This document shows positions 33,695 to 45,098 of a stretch of 64,000 bases of DNA, piece after piece (positions within the stretch are counted from its first letter, which is position 1; each line of letters starts with the position of its first letter). The stretch comes from Aporrectodea caliginosa (Eukaryota > Annelida > Clitellata > Crassiclitellata > Lumbricidae), in assembly GCA_020284085.1 (NCBI GenBank), contig JACEVL010000517.1, positions 966,337 through 1,030,336 of the forward strand, read 5' to 3'. Position numbers and translations under genes: made by a program. The notes under the pieces are model-generated. The model saw only the letters and a list, made by a program, of their open reading frames with translations, made no database searches and had not been told where the DNA came from.

Positions 33695-36501
33695 CAGAGT
33701 TGTATTGTCTCGAGACACTGTCTCAGTCTCGAGACGTCTCGAGACAGGTTTTTTTATGTCTCGGTCTCGGTCTCAGACCCCACTGTCTTGGTCTCGGTCT
33801 CGAGATCATTTCTTGACTTTTTTTTGGAAACTGTCTCGAAGCGAAAGTCTTGTCTTTTGGAAACTGTCTCGAAGCGAAAGTCTTGTTCTCTTGTAGAAGC
33901 GGTCTCCAATATTCTCGTACAAACTGTATTTTGTTCGGAACTTCGTTCAGTATTGCGCTATAAAATTGTCTTGTGCCGAACGGATAACTAGTTAATCGGA
34001 AGTGCCAAACAGACAGGAAGTTTTAAAAGCGGTGTTTCTGGTATTAAGATTTAAGAGTATTGAAAAAAGCAGTCTTAAGTTTGCACTTTCAGTCCAAAAT
34101 TTCCAAATATCTTAAAATGTCTCATAAAGAACCTGAAATCGTGAAATTTGCATTCACGCAGTTTGAAATCAATGAAAACAAAATAAATGGCATGCCGTTC
34201 GTCGTTTGTGTAAAGCCAACATAAGCGAAACGCTTGGAACAACATCTAGTTTCTCAAGGTGAGCTAAGTGGCTTATGTCGCTAAATCGCTAATAGGCCTA
34301 GGGCCTATATGGAATTTTGTTGCTTTAAATTTTAGAATCATTAAGAAGATTTGAGAATGGCTTAAATATTTATTTTCTTTATAGTTTATACTATACAATA
34401 GGGTGGGGCAAATTGCAGTTGCCTCAACCAGACAATAATAAATAGAAGCTCCCTCATCTAGTGGTTAATAAAATAATTCATTTTCATATTTTGTATCATG
34501 TTCAGGGGTCGCAACTTTAAAAGATATGTGACATTATATATTTCATTAGAAATTAATAACAAATTTATTAATATTATTACAAAGGGGTCATGGAAATTCA
34601 TTGTTACTATAAAATATTACACAATCACATTAATACCCACATTACACAATACACAGAAACACACACACAGTTACACATTGTGCTGGCCCTGCAGGGCACA
34701 CTCGTCGAAATATCATAGAACACTGGTATGCTTTCCTAGCCGAAGTTATGTTGAACATCTTGCCGCTGCATCAGGAAAGCCTGCAGACATTTCAATAGAA
34801 ATGTTTTTCGTGATGAGAGACAGCAAATCAGAACCAAAGTAATGAGCACTGCTCAGCACTTATTTGTGATGGAACAGCTGTGAATACCGGTCGAAACAAT
34901 GGAGTAATCCGAGACATTGAACTTAATCTCAGAAGACCTCGTCATTGGTTGATTTGTTTAATGCATGCTAACGAATTGACTTAAGGAAGTTAATGGAAGT
35001 CGTTCATGGGAAGACCACCGCTAGTTCAAGAACTGCAGAAGGACAGTTTCAGGCATGTTGGAATTGACCCACAGCAGAAAACAATCATTGAATTTTCTCC
35101 TGTTTCAGGTTGTGTTGCTGAACTTGAAGATACGATTATGAATGGCCTAAGTACATATCAGTTGTACTTGCTTAAAATATGTCTGCTGATTCAATGTGGC
35201 TACAATGCTAGTGAGAATCACATCTCCTACTTGCAGACCGCTCAACCAGGTGCACTCAGTCATGCCAGATGGCTAACTAAAGCCAACCGATTGCTTAGGT
35301 TGTATGCTCGCCAAGAATGTTCATCCTACAATCTGAAACACTTTGTAAAATTCATACTGAATTTCTATGCACCATCATGTTTTAGTATGAAACCTCATCT
35401 GACGTACGTGCCAGGATGGAGCAAAGAACTTCTTCTTCATGCTATAATTGTACCAGGAACTTGACAAAACTGATCAGGCTGTCATCACTCCAGTAGGTCT
35501 ACTTCAGAACAACAGCTACTTTTGCCATCCTGAGAATATCTTGTTGGCGATGAAGATAAAATATCAGGAAATTTTCATGTGAAAAATTCTAATGGCTAGA
35601 AATACTCACTCTAGTGATGCAATTTGTTGCTGACAAGAAAACTATTACAGTTAAATTTACATCTGATTCGTACATAAATATGGTTGACTGGGGAAAAATT
35701 CGACTTCAACGCACCTCCACACCTGCAAGACATCACGTCGAAAGCTGTTGGCAGTAATGAACGAGTAGTTCTACCTCACTATCCGTGTCATTCTCAAGAT
35801 GTGGAGAGAAATATCAAACACGTTTCTGCAGTCTGTGGCCGAGTTACGGACATGACTCTCGCCACGGTGTTATCATTCAAATAATGAAATCAAGATTGGA
35901 CTTGCCAACTACAGAAACTAAAGTTGACTTTCTTAACTAAGTTAAAGCACTTATACTGCAGTACTGTGCCGGATTTTTTTCATTTCTTTTATTACTCATT
36001 GTTGTTTGTAGCTCTAACTTTGGGTTTTAAATTTAAAAGTCATAACTATTAAACCGGCTGATGTAATACCAGCTCTCATTTTACAACATATTGCGTTTTT
36101 GGGCTTGTATTTCAGACAAAGTTGCTAGAAAACGGTGATATAATTATATGAGAAATCAATTTTTGGTACAAAATTGCATTTAATATGGACCACTGATTTA
36201 GGTTTGTCTGGGAACTGAATTCGAATTTTCGTTACTTTTTGCCCCACCCTACTATACAATTCAGGTGATCGGCTGATTTCAGTAACTTGACCCTAGTATA
36301 AGACTTCAAAAGTTGAGAAAAATTGTTTCGGGACTTGGGTCCAATGTGCATTTCACTCGTTTTGAACTGTCTCGAACTGTCTCGGACCTGGTGTCTCGTC
36401 TCGGTCTCGGACCCCGCTGTCTCGGTCTCGGTCTCGGACCCCACTGTCTCGGTCTCGGTTTCGGTCTCGGTCTCGAGTTTTATGTTTCGTATACAAGTCT
36501 G
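33695..36501 (+). mobile_element. hAT-like element with GTCTCG subterminal repeats, split by a nested transposon
   Basis: Ends CAGAGTTGTAT and ATACAAGTCTG are inverted. Flanks ACAAAATC and TCAAAATC are near-identical if two extra bases at 36502-36503 are allowed. GTCTCG/CTCGGT repeats crowd both sides (33708-33890, 36360-36478). The segment MSHKEPEIVKFAFTQFEI (about 34116) is vaguely like a BED zinc-finger start, but this is weak. Confidence 0.6.
34399..36251 (+). mobile_element. Unclassified DNA transposon, TIR TAGGGTGGGGCAAA, 8-bp duplication CTATACAA
   Basis: Inverted ends TAGGGTGGGGCAAA and TTTGCCCCACCCTA are flanked by perfect CTATACAA (34391-34398, 36252-36259). The interior holds a broken transposase: a DGTAVNTGRNNG segment at about 34868, then the frame 35006-35464 (LSHARWLTKANRLLRLYARQ), and a C-terminal CHSQDVERNIK at about 35790. 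I know this layout from uncharacterised animal transposases (DxTAxNTG, then SHARWLTxANRxLRLY, then CHxQxVER), but I cannot name the superfamily. A relative lies at 54835-55840 in reverse. Confidence 0.8.
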
Positions 36502-36574
36502 AGTCAAAATCTATGTTGTGCATTAATTGTGTCAGGCCACGACCTTGTGAGAGGGACCTGTTTGAACTTTTTTA

Positions 36575-36650
36575 GTTGCCAGTTCCAAGCCTGAAGAAAG
36601 GAGGAGGGCGACGCTAATCATCTGTGTAATGACACAACGTCGCTAAACAG
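36575..36650 (-). repeat. Short interspersed repeat, inverted copy
   Basis: Reverse complement of the 26535 and 63850 repeats (AGGAGGAGGGCGACGCTAAT). Confidence 0.65.
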
Positions 36651-37734
36651 CAACTAACCAACCAGATCGATGAGTAGATTCAGCATTCGCTGCTTAAGTT
36701 TGCGACGCTGGAACTGATTTCTCTAAGTTTTCGTGTTTATGTATATTTATTCATTTGTTGCGTCAGAAAACAAATTATAGTACACATCGTGACAGAAACA
36801 GACCAATCACTGCGCAACAGGAAGCCAGGAAAAGCTAAAAGCTTATACCACCCTGGCCCCTAAATAAATAATCAAACTTAGAGACTGTGTCTTGGTGTTA
36901 GGTGCGCTAAGCTTCTGGTCGGGTTAATTGACAGTGCGGAGTCCGATCGTTCAAGAACTCTAAAAGGCTGTCTCAGTCCCAGTACAATAAAAGATTAAGC
37001 GATAAAATCTGTTGAACCAAGAAACCGTCATCGCACTGTACCAGACCCCTCAGATAAACTGGTTTTGTTGGCACGAACAATGTACTGTTGGCATGTACAT
37101 GTAGTTTGATTGCCAACGATGAGAGTGATTTTGGTAAAAGTGTAAAAAAAACTATTGATAGGCCTACAGAAACAGAGTGTAAACTTGTGGCGTTAGATAT
37201 TGAGCAGACGAAACAGCTTACATAGGGTCAGCACCAGCAATTCGATCCTTAAAGGTAGAGAGCTCTTATTTATCTGATAGGCCTGCTTTGTATAGGGCCT
37301 ACTGCTGCTGCACATAGCATTCTAACATAAAGAGTTTACTTCTTACAGAATACATTTGATTTATCGTCATCGTTTCGTTTCGTTTCGTCGATTTATTCAG
37401 TAATCAAAATATCACAAGTAACAATTCCACCGGATTGACGCGAAATAATTAGGGTTGCACAGGAGATCATAGACCCTTTAAATTAGCAGGACTGTAGAGA
37501 GCCATGCTTGCTTTTTGGAACTCGAGTCTATTCTCAATGACTTTTTTCCCCAAAAAATTTATGAAGAGTCCGATTTGAATGAACGTTTCTTGTTCTCTTT
37601 GTCTTGATGAGAGCTAAATTTGGGATAAATATTGATATTGACACCAAATCTAGGGTAATTCAATCTGTTAATGTAAGTTTACTGAGTAATCATAAAAAAA
37701 TTTCAAAGGAAGCACTAGGAAAGTAAACTCTTAC
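36651..37734. other. Intronic spacer, nothing recognised
   Basis: Lies between exons 4 and 5 of the kinase-GTPase gene. It contains a TTTCG tandem run at about 37372-37388. Confidence 0.5.
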
Positions 37735-37803
37735 GACAGGACTGAAGATCCGATAGCATGTCATCAAATGACGGACGTTGGTCCTTGTCTGTATTCATAC
37801 ATC
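37735..37803 (-). CDS. Exon 4: end of the protein kinase domain
   Basis: A 69-bp exon after a good acceptor (TTTCAG). It encodes CMNTDKDQRPSFDDMLSDLQ, kinase subdomain XI with its invariant Arg (QRPSF). It ends at a strong donor, C|GTAAGAGT. The phase-1 C plus GC at the next acceptor makes an Arg codon, entering the GTPase exon in frame. If the donor were unused, the frame would stop six codons later (TAG), giving a kinase alone. Confidence 0.82.
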
Positions 37804-38039
37804 CTGAAATGAACCAACAAAATGCTTTAGCGAATGGAAATAATCAAAATCCAGTTCAATGCACTGTCAATTATAATGTACAATGCTGCGATACGGGCTT
37901 GTAATGCCCGGTCTTGCATTATCCTAAATCGTTTGCAAGTTAGGCTATAGGCTGCTTCAACCCAATTAAAAAGCTATAAGCCTTCGTGGTAAACGTCATG
38001 ACCCGAGCTATTCGAACTTCGACGCTCTTCTTGAGGCAG

Positions 38040-38600
38040 TCTTCATTTTATGCTCTTTGCTTCATCAAGTTCCATTTACAGCAAACTTGCTCTAAGTTAT
38101 CATTTCATGTCGAACGTATCGCTGGACTTCGTTTACGTTAATATTTTGGCAGAGTGTATGACTGCATTTATTAAAAAACTTATAGTCTACGCCAGAGATA
38201 GTTACCTACTTGTACCCTTACAATTACCGAGTTGTGTGCTAAAAGCAGATGAAGCTCTCTTCTCTGCGATATTGTCGGATCCTGGGCATGTCCTACACCG
38301 ATAACTACCTCCTATCCGTGAAACCGGATACTCCTTAAGACCTCGTTCGCACAACCGTAGGCCTACTATTCCGCACTCTGACCCCCTTACCAGGAAGGAA
38401 TTTGTTACTAGGATGTTGCACAGTTACAACAGTTACGTTACAACTAATCATGTTTCATTAGCATTTAACTTTTTACACATTATTATTATTAATATTATAA
38501 CTTCGATATTTTATCATTTTTATTATATAACTGTTGTCCCATTGTACGTTTGCAAATGGTGTATTAAAGACAATATATACTTACTTACGTACTTATCCTG
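38040..38600 (+). mobile_element. LINE 3' fragment (C-terminal ORF2 end and tail)
   Basis: The frame ends in ILSDPGHVLHR, then a TAA, then LPPIRETGYSLRPRSHN and RKEFVTRMLH. This is the usual end of a LINE ORF2 (HVLHxLLP...LRPRxHxR...NFxxRML). It is followed by a (CTTA)-type tail at about 38578. Confidence 0.75.
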
Positions 38601-38881
38601 CTTAGACATCATGCATCTTTACACTTAAACCGATAAGAAACGCCTGAATCCTGTAGCCTCGCAAAATCTTTAGTTCAACACGTAGTCTGTGTCCGCAATA
38701 CTAACAGGCTGGGCCCACATAACATGCATGTTACACCTGAAAATACTGTCAACTACTCGTTCACAACATGTGGAGGTGAGAGGATATTTCAGAACTTGTC
38801 TTTTTAAGTTATTAGAGAAAATTCATTGGTTTCTAGTCAGCCAAAGTTTGTTCTATTTACTATCCCTATTGTGACGCACCA

Positions 38882-39827
38882 GCTATATTCCGCAGCCGAT
38901 CGAGTTGATCGATCAAGTCGATCGTAAACTCGGCCAAGTCGAGTCGATCGTTGTTTCCTCGACTCGACTCGACTCGACTCTGAATATATTTAACGTAGTC
39001 GCCCTATCTCTTTAAAAACCAAAAATGCCTACATTGTAGTTTGTTGCCTTCCGGATTGGTAAAGTCATAAAATGAAATATAATAGTGTCATGTGGATTCG
39101 TGGAAAAATACTTGCAATTGCAGCAGACAATTTGGAGCATTTGTATGTCTATAATCTGGAGCATATAATATTATGCCTATGCTGAACTGCGACAGAATTA
39201 CCCTCCAAGAGGTTCCAAGCCTAAACCTTAATCTATGCAATATGCGCTACAGACTACTGTAGTATATTATAACTACTTCAGTATACTCTTGAGCAGCTTC
39301 AAGTTTCTTGAACTAACCGTAATTCATTACGAAGATTTATATAGCTCCTCATATTGCAGATGTAATATAGACATTACACATGTCCTCTAATAATACCTCT
39401 ACTGCCTTCTTATTTGTCGAGCAAGTGCTAATTTCTGTACCGTACTGTCGGAGATTCCATTGTAGCCTAGGTGCCTAGCTGATAAGTCGATGGGTTATGC
39501 GAGGCTTAATTCTTTCAAGTCAACCACAGGCACACACGATATCATTATAATACCTTAAATGTTACTTACTAGCTCAATTACAGTTTGAGGAAGTGTGTGC
39601 AATAGAAATTCATGATTAATTCATGGAATGTAAGAATCCAACAGTTGTCAGCAATTTTGGCCAAGAGACTGCAGTCCAAGTCGACGAAGTCGATCGAGTC
39701 GATCGTCGTCCGAGCCAAGTCGATCGAGTCGTCGAAAGGTCGGCGAGTCGACGAAGTCGATCGAGTCGATCGTCGGCCGAGCCAAGTCGATCGTATACAC
39801 TCGACTCGATCGACTGCGGGGTATAGC
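38882..39827. mobile_element. Non-autonomous inverted-repeat element rich in GATCGA/TCGACT repeats
   Basis: Ends GCTATATTCCGCAGCCGATC and its mirror GACTGCGGGGTATAGC, flanked by ACCA (38878-38881, 39828-39831). Blocks of CGAGTCGATC repeats lie just inside both ends (38893-38985, 39675-39815). The palindromic repeats leave every frame open, so short open frames here are not genes. Confidence 0.65.
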
Positions 39828-39831
39828 ACCA

Positions 39832-41640
39832 GTAAAGCAAGACAATGTTTATAAAAATGCGTGTAACTGTGGGTTGCAAAAGTACTTACACCTCCGATTC
39901 ATCATTACGCCACAAGGTTTTCCGTTTGCTCTAACCTGTTCAAGACGCAAATGAAGCTGTTCTATAATCTAAAGAACCATTTCAGTGTTTGGTAGTAGTA
40001 AATGTCTGTTTCTTGGACAAATCACGTGGGCCACCGTTCACCAACCTATATTTACTGGTTAGAAACGAGTAGATAAAGGTATAAATTACCTGGTTGTTAC
40101 ATAACGTATAGGTAGGTTCGGTAAGTCCCCATAATTTCAATACGACTGGTTCATTTCCCATAGACATCGGTGCACCGATCCCCCGCAGTTTCACTTTAAG
40201 CGGTTTAGCGAAATCCGTTCACGATCATTACACAGGATTCTGACGTCATTCATCACATGACGTCATGAGCCCTGATTAAATAAACCGAGTAAATCTCCAG
40301 TTTTCCATCGTGTCGTAGGTTCACGAAAATACCAAAACTTTTGCACTGGTGAAAAAAAAGCTCGGTGCGTTCAATCGAGTATGTATTTAATCCCACGATT
40401 TCAATCATAATCATTCCCATCATTGGCGAAAAAGGCATGCCGTCACCGTAGGTTTATAATACTGATCCGCAGTCGTATGAAAGAGTTGAGATGGTTGATA
40501 ACAGAATCGTTCATGTTAACAATGTCAACGTCAATCCATCACTGCTCGCGGATAAATTCCAAGCCGGTATATCGATTTTATTACCGGTAGCCTATTTATA
40601 GCTTTCAACGCGGTTCTTCAAATTTTATCTGCAGCCAACCAGTTAATTTCCCATCGCAACTGCTCCGTCATTTTTTACTCTTGCCTAAAAGAAATCCAGG
40701 ATCCGTCCAAAATACAACTATATGTCTAATAAAAGCTGCGAACGCGTCAGAATTAAATTGGGCTAATTATTCTAACAAAGAATCCAGTATCACCTGCATA
40801 ATCCTTCAAATTAGGTACATGTAGGCTATACATCCGGCATACAAGTTTTAAAGAGAATTATCGACGTAATTCTCAGTAACGGCATTTGGATCGCTAGAAG
40901 GATCGTGTTAATTGACGAATTTGTTTTGATTCATTACGTTATTTTGGTAAACGTCAGTTCTAAGATCGTTGTGTGATTTACCGAATCTTAGGCCCTATAG
41001 TTTAATCTCTTTGTCTACACAAAAATTCATCGCTTGTTTGTAATCTAATAGTACTGCTTGGTCGGCATTGTATTAGCCTATAATTATTCGCTGTATTACC
41101 CAAAATTAAAGTGCACGTTTTATTTTCACTCAAATCGCTACACCCCATTTACGCAAACGATTGGTGCCAGTGTTAACTGTTACATTACCGGTCATGATAT
41201 CGCCGGCCAAATTCATCGCCAAAGCGGTCCGTTCATCGATGTATTTTGTTATTAGTTAAATAGACATCTCCAATTGGGACAATCTTTCGTAGTAGCGTCT
41301 TTAACAAAAGCAGTAACTTGTAACCTGCTTACGGCTCGTCGCTGGTGTTCGTCGAAGGAAACGCAGTCGGTAAAACTATTTCTAAATACCGCCCATATCT
41401 AAATTTCCAGTCGCGGTGCTTATTCAATCTCGAATTACAAAAGATTCATTTACTTGGCTTAATGTAACACAACCAGAAATTGCTCTTTGCGTAAGTCCAG
41501 AATCTGTTTGACCAAATTTATCAATAGGCAATTTCATATTACATGTTAAAGCTTGACTCGTAATTTTTTAAATAAACTGTTCATAACTTCTTGAAACTTA
41601 CAACCATCGTTACTTATTGTTGCGAAATTCATAATTGACT
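39832..41640. other. Intronic, no gene recognised; two CRE-like octamers
   Basis: Mostly unique-looking sequence. Perfect TGACGTCA octamers at 40241-40248 and 40258-40265. Confidence 0.45.
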
Positions 41641-42160
41641 TGGCACACTATGGAGTGCCAAGGTGACGATTTTGAGTCGGCACCTATTGAGCTGCTATAC
41701 AATGTCATGTAGGTAGATTGGCTGATTCGACACTCTATGGAGCGCCGATATTTGATTATAAGTCAGCACCGTGATAATTGTGTTGGTGACGGTTTTGAAC
41801 TGGCACCCATTGATTTGTATTGATATCTTGCTTGATTTGACAGTTGACACTCTATTGGGTGCCATTAGTTTGATTTGTGTAATTGGCACCGAGAGAACTG
41901 CACACTGTACCGATTGATGACGTTTTGAGATGCACTCTGTGGCAATTATATTGCACAGATCGACAAATCGACACCCTATGGGGCGCCGTTGGCTAGAGGC
42001 TGAGAGGTGCCGTTTTCAGGTATTGGCCACGAGTAATTGCATTAGAGGGACAGACACATCGACACCAGAGGTGACGTTTTCAGACCGTAGGCCAACCCGG
42101 TGCATTAAGAAATACTTGGGTGACATTTTGTAGTGACACCCCATGGAAAGGGTGATGGGG
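41641..42160. repeat. Degenerate tandem array around GACACYCTATGGRGYGCC
   Basis: Units such as GGCACACTATGGAGTGCC (41642), GACACTCTATGGAGCGCC (41729) and GACACCCTATGGGGCGCC (41970) alternate with GTGACG.TTTT segments. Spacing is irregular. Confidence 0.6.
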
Positions 42161-42169
42161 CTCCAGGGT

Positions 42170-42820
42170 TTTCGGGACCTTTGAAGGGCATAAAAAGCGG
42201 AGGTCGGCCATGGGACAGAGTCTGTGTATGGTTGTGTATGAGAAGACCGCCTTGAGATTCGGCCTCGAGCTTTGCATCGGCCTAGAAGTCTCGACGGAGA
42301 AGAGGACCTGCCGTCGATCAACGGACCAGCCATCCGAGGAGCAGTCGATAGAGGACCTGCTCGACTAGAGGCTAGAGAAGACAGTCTGGAGAAGACTGAG
42401 GGCCTGCTCGACGATAGGACGGGGAAGCGGCTGAACAGTTCTCTCGATGTCAAGTTGCCTGTAGATGTGACGCTGTCGATTGTCTGTGAGAAGAACTAAT
42501 AAAGCGGTGTTCTACGTGTGTGAGTGTGTCGCTGGTGACTTATTCAAGCCTCTCGACAGACCACGAGAGCCGGACCGAGGGCAACCTTTGTTGAGATCTG
42601 GGGTTTCTGGCATCCTGGTAGAGCTTTGAACCACTCGGCAAAGAGAAGAGAAGTGAGAAGACACCCCGGAGTTTCCCGACATTATCTTCTTTAATAGTTT
42701 GCCTATAAGCACAAATGGTGGCAAGCACTTCATTATCCGGTTAAAGTTGTTCGCTATTATAATACACAGGGACTTTGTAAATACTCCGATAACCGAAGTT
42801 TCGAGAGAAGATATCGCCCC
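42170..42820 (+). other. Possible retroelement terminal region
   Basis: GC-richer stretch with an AATAAAGCGGTG signal at about 42499 followed by a spacer. It resembles the end of a long terminal repeat, but I see no matching second copy and no coding region. Confidence 0.3.
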
Positions 42821-42823
42821 AAA

Positions 42824-42936
42824 GTATGTATGTATGTATGTATGTATGTATGTATGTATGTATGTATGTATGTATGTATGTATGTATGTATGTATGTATG
42901 TATGTATGTATGTATGTACGTATGTACGTATGTATG

Positions 42937-42970
<34 letters not shown>

Positions 42971-43376
42971 TGTATGTATGTATGTATGTATGTATGTATG
43001 TATGTATGTATGTATGCATGCATGCATGCATGCATGCATGCATGGTTGTATGGTTGTATGGTTGTATGGTTGTATGGTTGTATGGTTGTATGGTTGTATG
43101 GTTGTATGTATGTATGGTTGTATGTATGTATGGTTGTATGTATGTATGGTTGTATGTATGTATGGTTGTATGGTTGTATGGTTGTATGGTTGTATGGTTG
43201 CGTTTATGTGTGTATGTGTGTATGTGTGTATGTGTGTATGTGTGTATGTGTGTATGTGTGTATGTGTGTATGCGTGTATGTGTGTATGTGTGTATGTGCG
43301 TATGTGTGTATGTGTGTATGTGTGTATTTGTGTATGTGTGTATTTGTGTATGTATGTATGTATGTATGTATGTATG
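42824..43376. repeat. Compound tetranucleotide microsatellite, about 550 bp
   Basis: (TATG)n, then (CATG)n at 43012-43044, then GGTTGTAT units, then GTATGTGT units. Open frames on both strands (Tyr-Val-Cys-Met or Tyr-Ile-His-Thr repeats) follow from the repeat. Confidence 0.97.
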
Positions 43377-43384
43377 AGCACTTG

Positions 43385-43594
43385 TTATAGCGCCCCTTCA
43401 AGATTTCTACTCAGAGGCGCCCCCTTCTACAGCGCGGACACCGAATCGGAGTTTCACGCTGAAGCGAATGAGCAATTGCGAGTGAAGGACTTGCCAAAGG
43501 CCCAAAGGTCCCTACGCGGCGGCTTGAGGTGGATTCGAACCCGCAACCCTCCGGCTGCAAGGCACCGAACATACCCTAGACTACCGCGTCCCAC
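43385..43594 (-). repeat. tRNA-derived SINE, minus strand
   Basis: Inverse of the 24464 SINE, box B as GGATTCGAACCCGC (43531-43544) and 3' stem AGCGCC/GGCGCC near 43391-43422. It sits directly upstream of the integrase remnant. Confidence 0.87.
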
Positions 43595-43604
43595 AAAGTC
43601 TTTA

Positions 43605-43850
43605 CTCGGTGATAGAGTAACAATAACAAAGGAAAATAAAACCTTAGAATAGGGTTATACACCGAGATGGACAGAAGGAGTGCTCACAATTTCCAAAATT
43701 CAATACACAGTTCCGTCAACCTACAAAATAACTGATTATGAAAGAGGAATACAAGGCACATTTTACGAACAAGAATTACAAACGACGAGCCAAGAAATAC
43801 TTCAAATTACTAAGATATTCGAGAGACGCGTAAAAAGTCGCTCCTCAACT
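43605..43850 (+). pseudogene. Polinton-like integrase remnant (C-terminal chromodomain-type region)
   Basis: GDRVTITKENKTLE, an in-frame TAG, then GYTPRWTEGVLTISK and PSTYKITDYERGIQGTFYEQ. This matches the end of transposon integrases of the Polinton/Maverick type (GDxVRISKxxxTFEKGYxPxWTEE...YKIKDxxGExIxGSFYExELQ). Nothing of the catalytic core is found upstream, where the SINE and microsatellite lie. Confidence 0.72.
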
Positions 43851-44119
43851 GGCTCTGTTACCCCGAATCATTTAATTCTTGGGTTGCTAACAATGCGTTA
43901 TTTAATTTATAAAATAATAAATCTATGTCTTTTTTGTCCAATGATAGGAATTTTTGTCATGCAATTATACGAGTGTTACAATTGAACTCGTGGAATTAAC
44001 TAATACTCGATCGAGCGCGCCGAACGTTTTATTTTATGGCTGCTACGAAAGTGTGGGGATTTCATCGACCTATGAGATGACCGAAAGAATGGGGATGTAC
44101 CCGGCTTACGTAATCAAAG

Positions 44120-44151
44120 AGGTCATAGGTCACACGTCGACATGTGACCTC
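44120..44151. promoter_or_regulatory. DR1-type nuclear receptor half-site pair plus inverted half-site
   Basis: AGGTCA T AGGTCA (44120-44132) is a perfect direct repeat with spacing 1, followed by an inverted TGACCT at 44145-44150. Location: intron between exons 3 and 4 of the kinase-GTPase gene. Function is inference. Confidence 0.35.
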
Positions 44152-44328
44152 ATGTGGCAAATGACGCGGAAGCCTATGTAATCAACGTGTTGAACGGTGG
44201 TGCAAATGATTTGTTCCAAAAGTCTACATTTACTACTACTTTTAGGCCAAAACCTTCACCAATAAAAAGCAACTTAGATTCCTCGTTTTGGCCGAAAAAT
44301 TACCAAGTAAAAGAACAAACCGACGTAC

Positions 44329-44477
44329 TGTTCAGAATAGATTTGATTATCTCTGGACACGAGTCCGGAATTTCCAATCTCAGCTTTCCTTTCGGTGTGT
44401 CATAAATAATTATATGATCGGGAACGCCGTTGTAGGGAGCATTTCTTGTTAATATCTCCCACAGAACCACGCCATAG
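44329..44477 (-). CDS. Exon 3: kinase C-lobe (subdomains IX-X)
   Basis: A 149-bp exon after AACAG. It encodes YGVVLWEILTRNAPYNGVPD, then LEIPDSCPEIIKSILN. With AG from exon 2 its first base makes Ser, giving DVW-SYGVVLWE, the conserved DVWSYG motif of TKL/MLK-type kinases. It ends A|GTACGT in phase 1; joined to exon 4 it reads ILNRCMN. Confidence 0.88.
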
Positions 44478-45098
44478 CTGTTAAGCAGAGCATCAAGTAT
44501 ATCAAGTCACCATGCCTGACCAATATGAAAAGAAACAAAGGAAATTATTAATTATAAAAATCAGATCATTTCCTCAAAATTAGCTACCTAAACTTTGGAC
44601 TGTGCATACATGTAGGCCTATATAAGGCCTATAGCCCTATACCCGTTTGATATCATGACAGAAATAAACACCACATAAATGTTGCTATAGGGCCTACATG
44701 TAATTGACGCAAAGCAGATCTAGCCTACATGCATTCAGCTTCAGAAACTCGTACATGAGTGTTTTATCAAAATGTAAGCATCTTATTTAGATTTACTACA
44801 ATTCGAACTCCACCGACAAATTCGACTCTGCGCATCTTTAAGAGACGTCGGTCTAGGCCCCATTTACTTCTTTCTAAATTAGCCAACACGTGTCCTTTAA
44901 TTCATTTGTCTGAAGTTTAATTTCTTTTGCAACTAACAATTTCACCAGGATCCTAAATTTGCATCTGATTTCCTGTGCAGCAAATGCACATTAGATACAG
45001 TAATGAATTAGCACTGTAAAGTAGTAAAACGTAAATGGTGCATTGGCTCACAAAATTGCTTTAAACTTAGAAAGCAAAAACAAAATAGTACAACTCGC

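Noticed and set aside
37735..37803. Treating exon 4 as the last exon of a kinase-only gene
   Set aside because: Possible (TAG six codons past the donor), but the strong GTAAGAGT donor and the in-frame acceptor of the GTPase exon favour continuation; kept as the stated alternative.
39578..39879. Overlapping open frames on both strands
   Set aside because: Artefact of CGAGTCGATC palindromic repeats.
42512..43652. Open frames of up to 317 codons rich in Tyr, Cys, Met or His, Thr
   Set aside because: Translation of tetranucleotide repeats.
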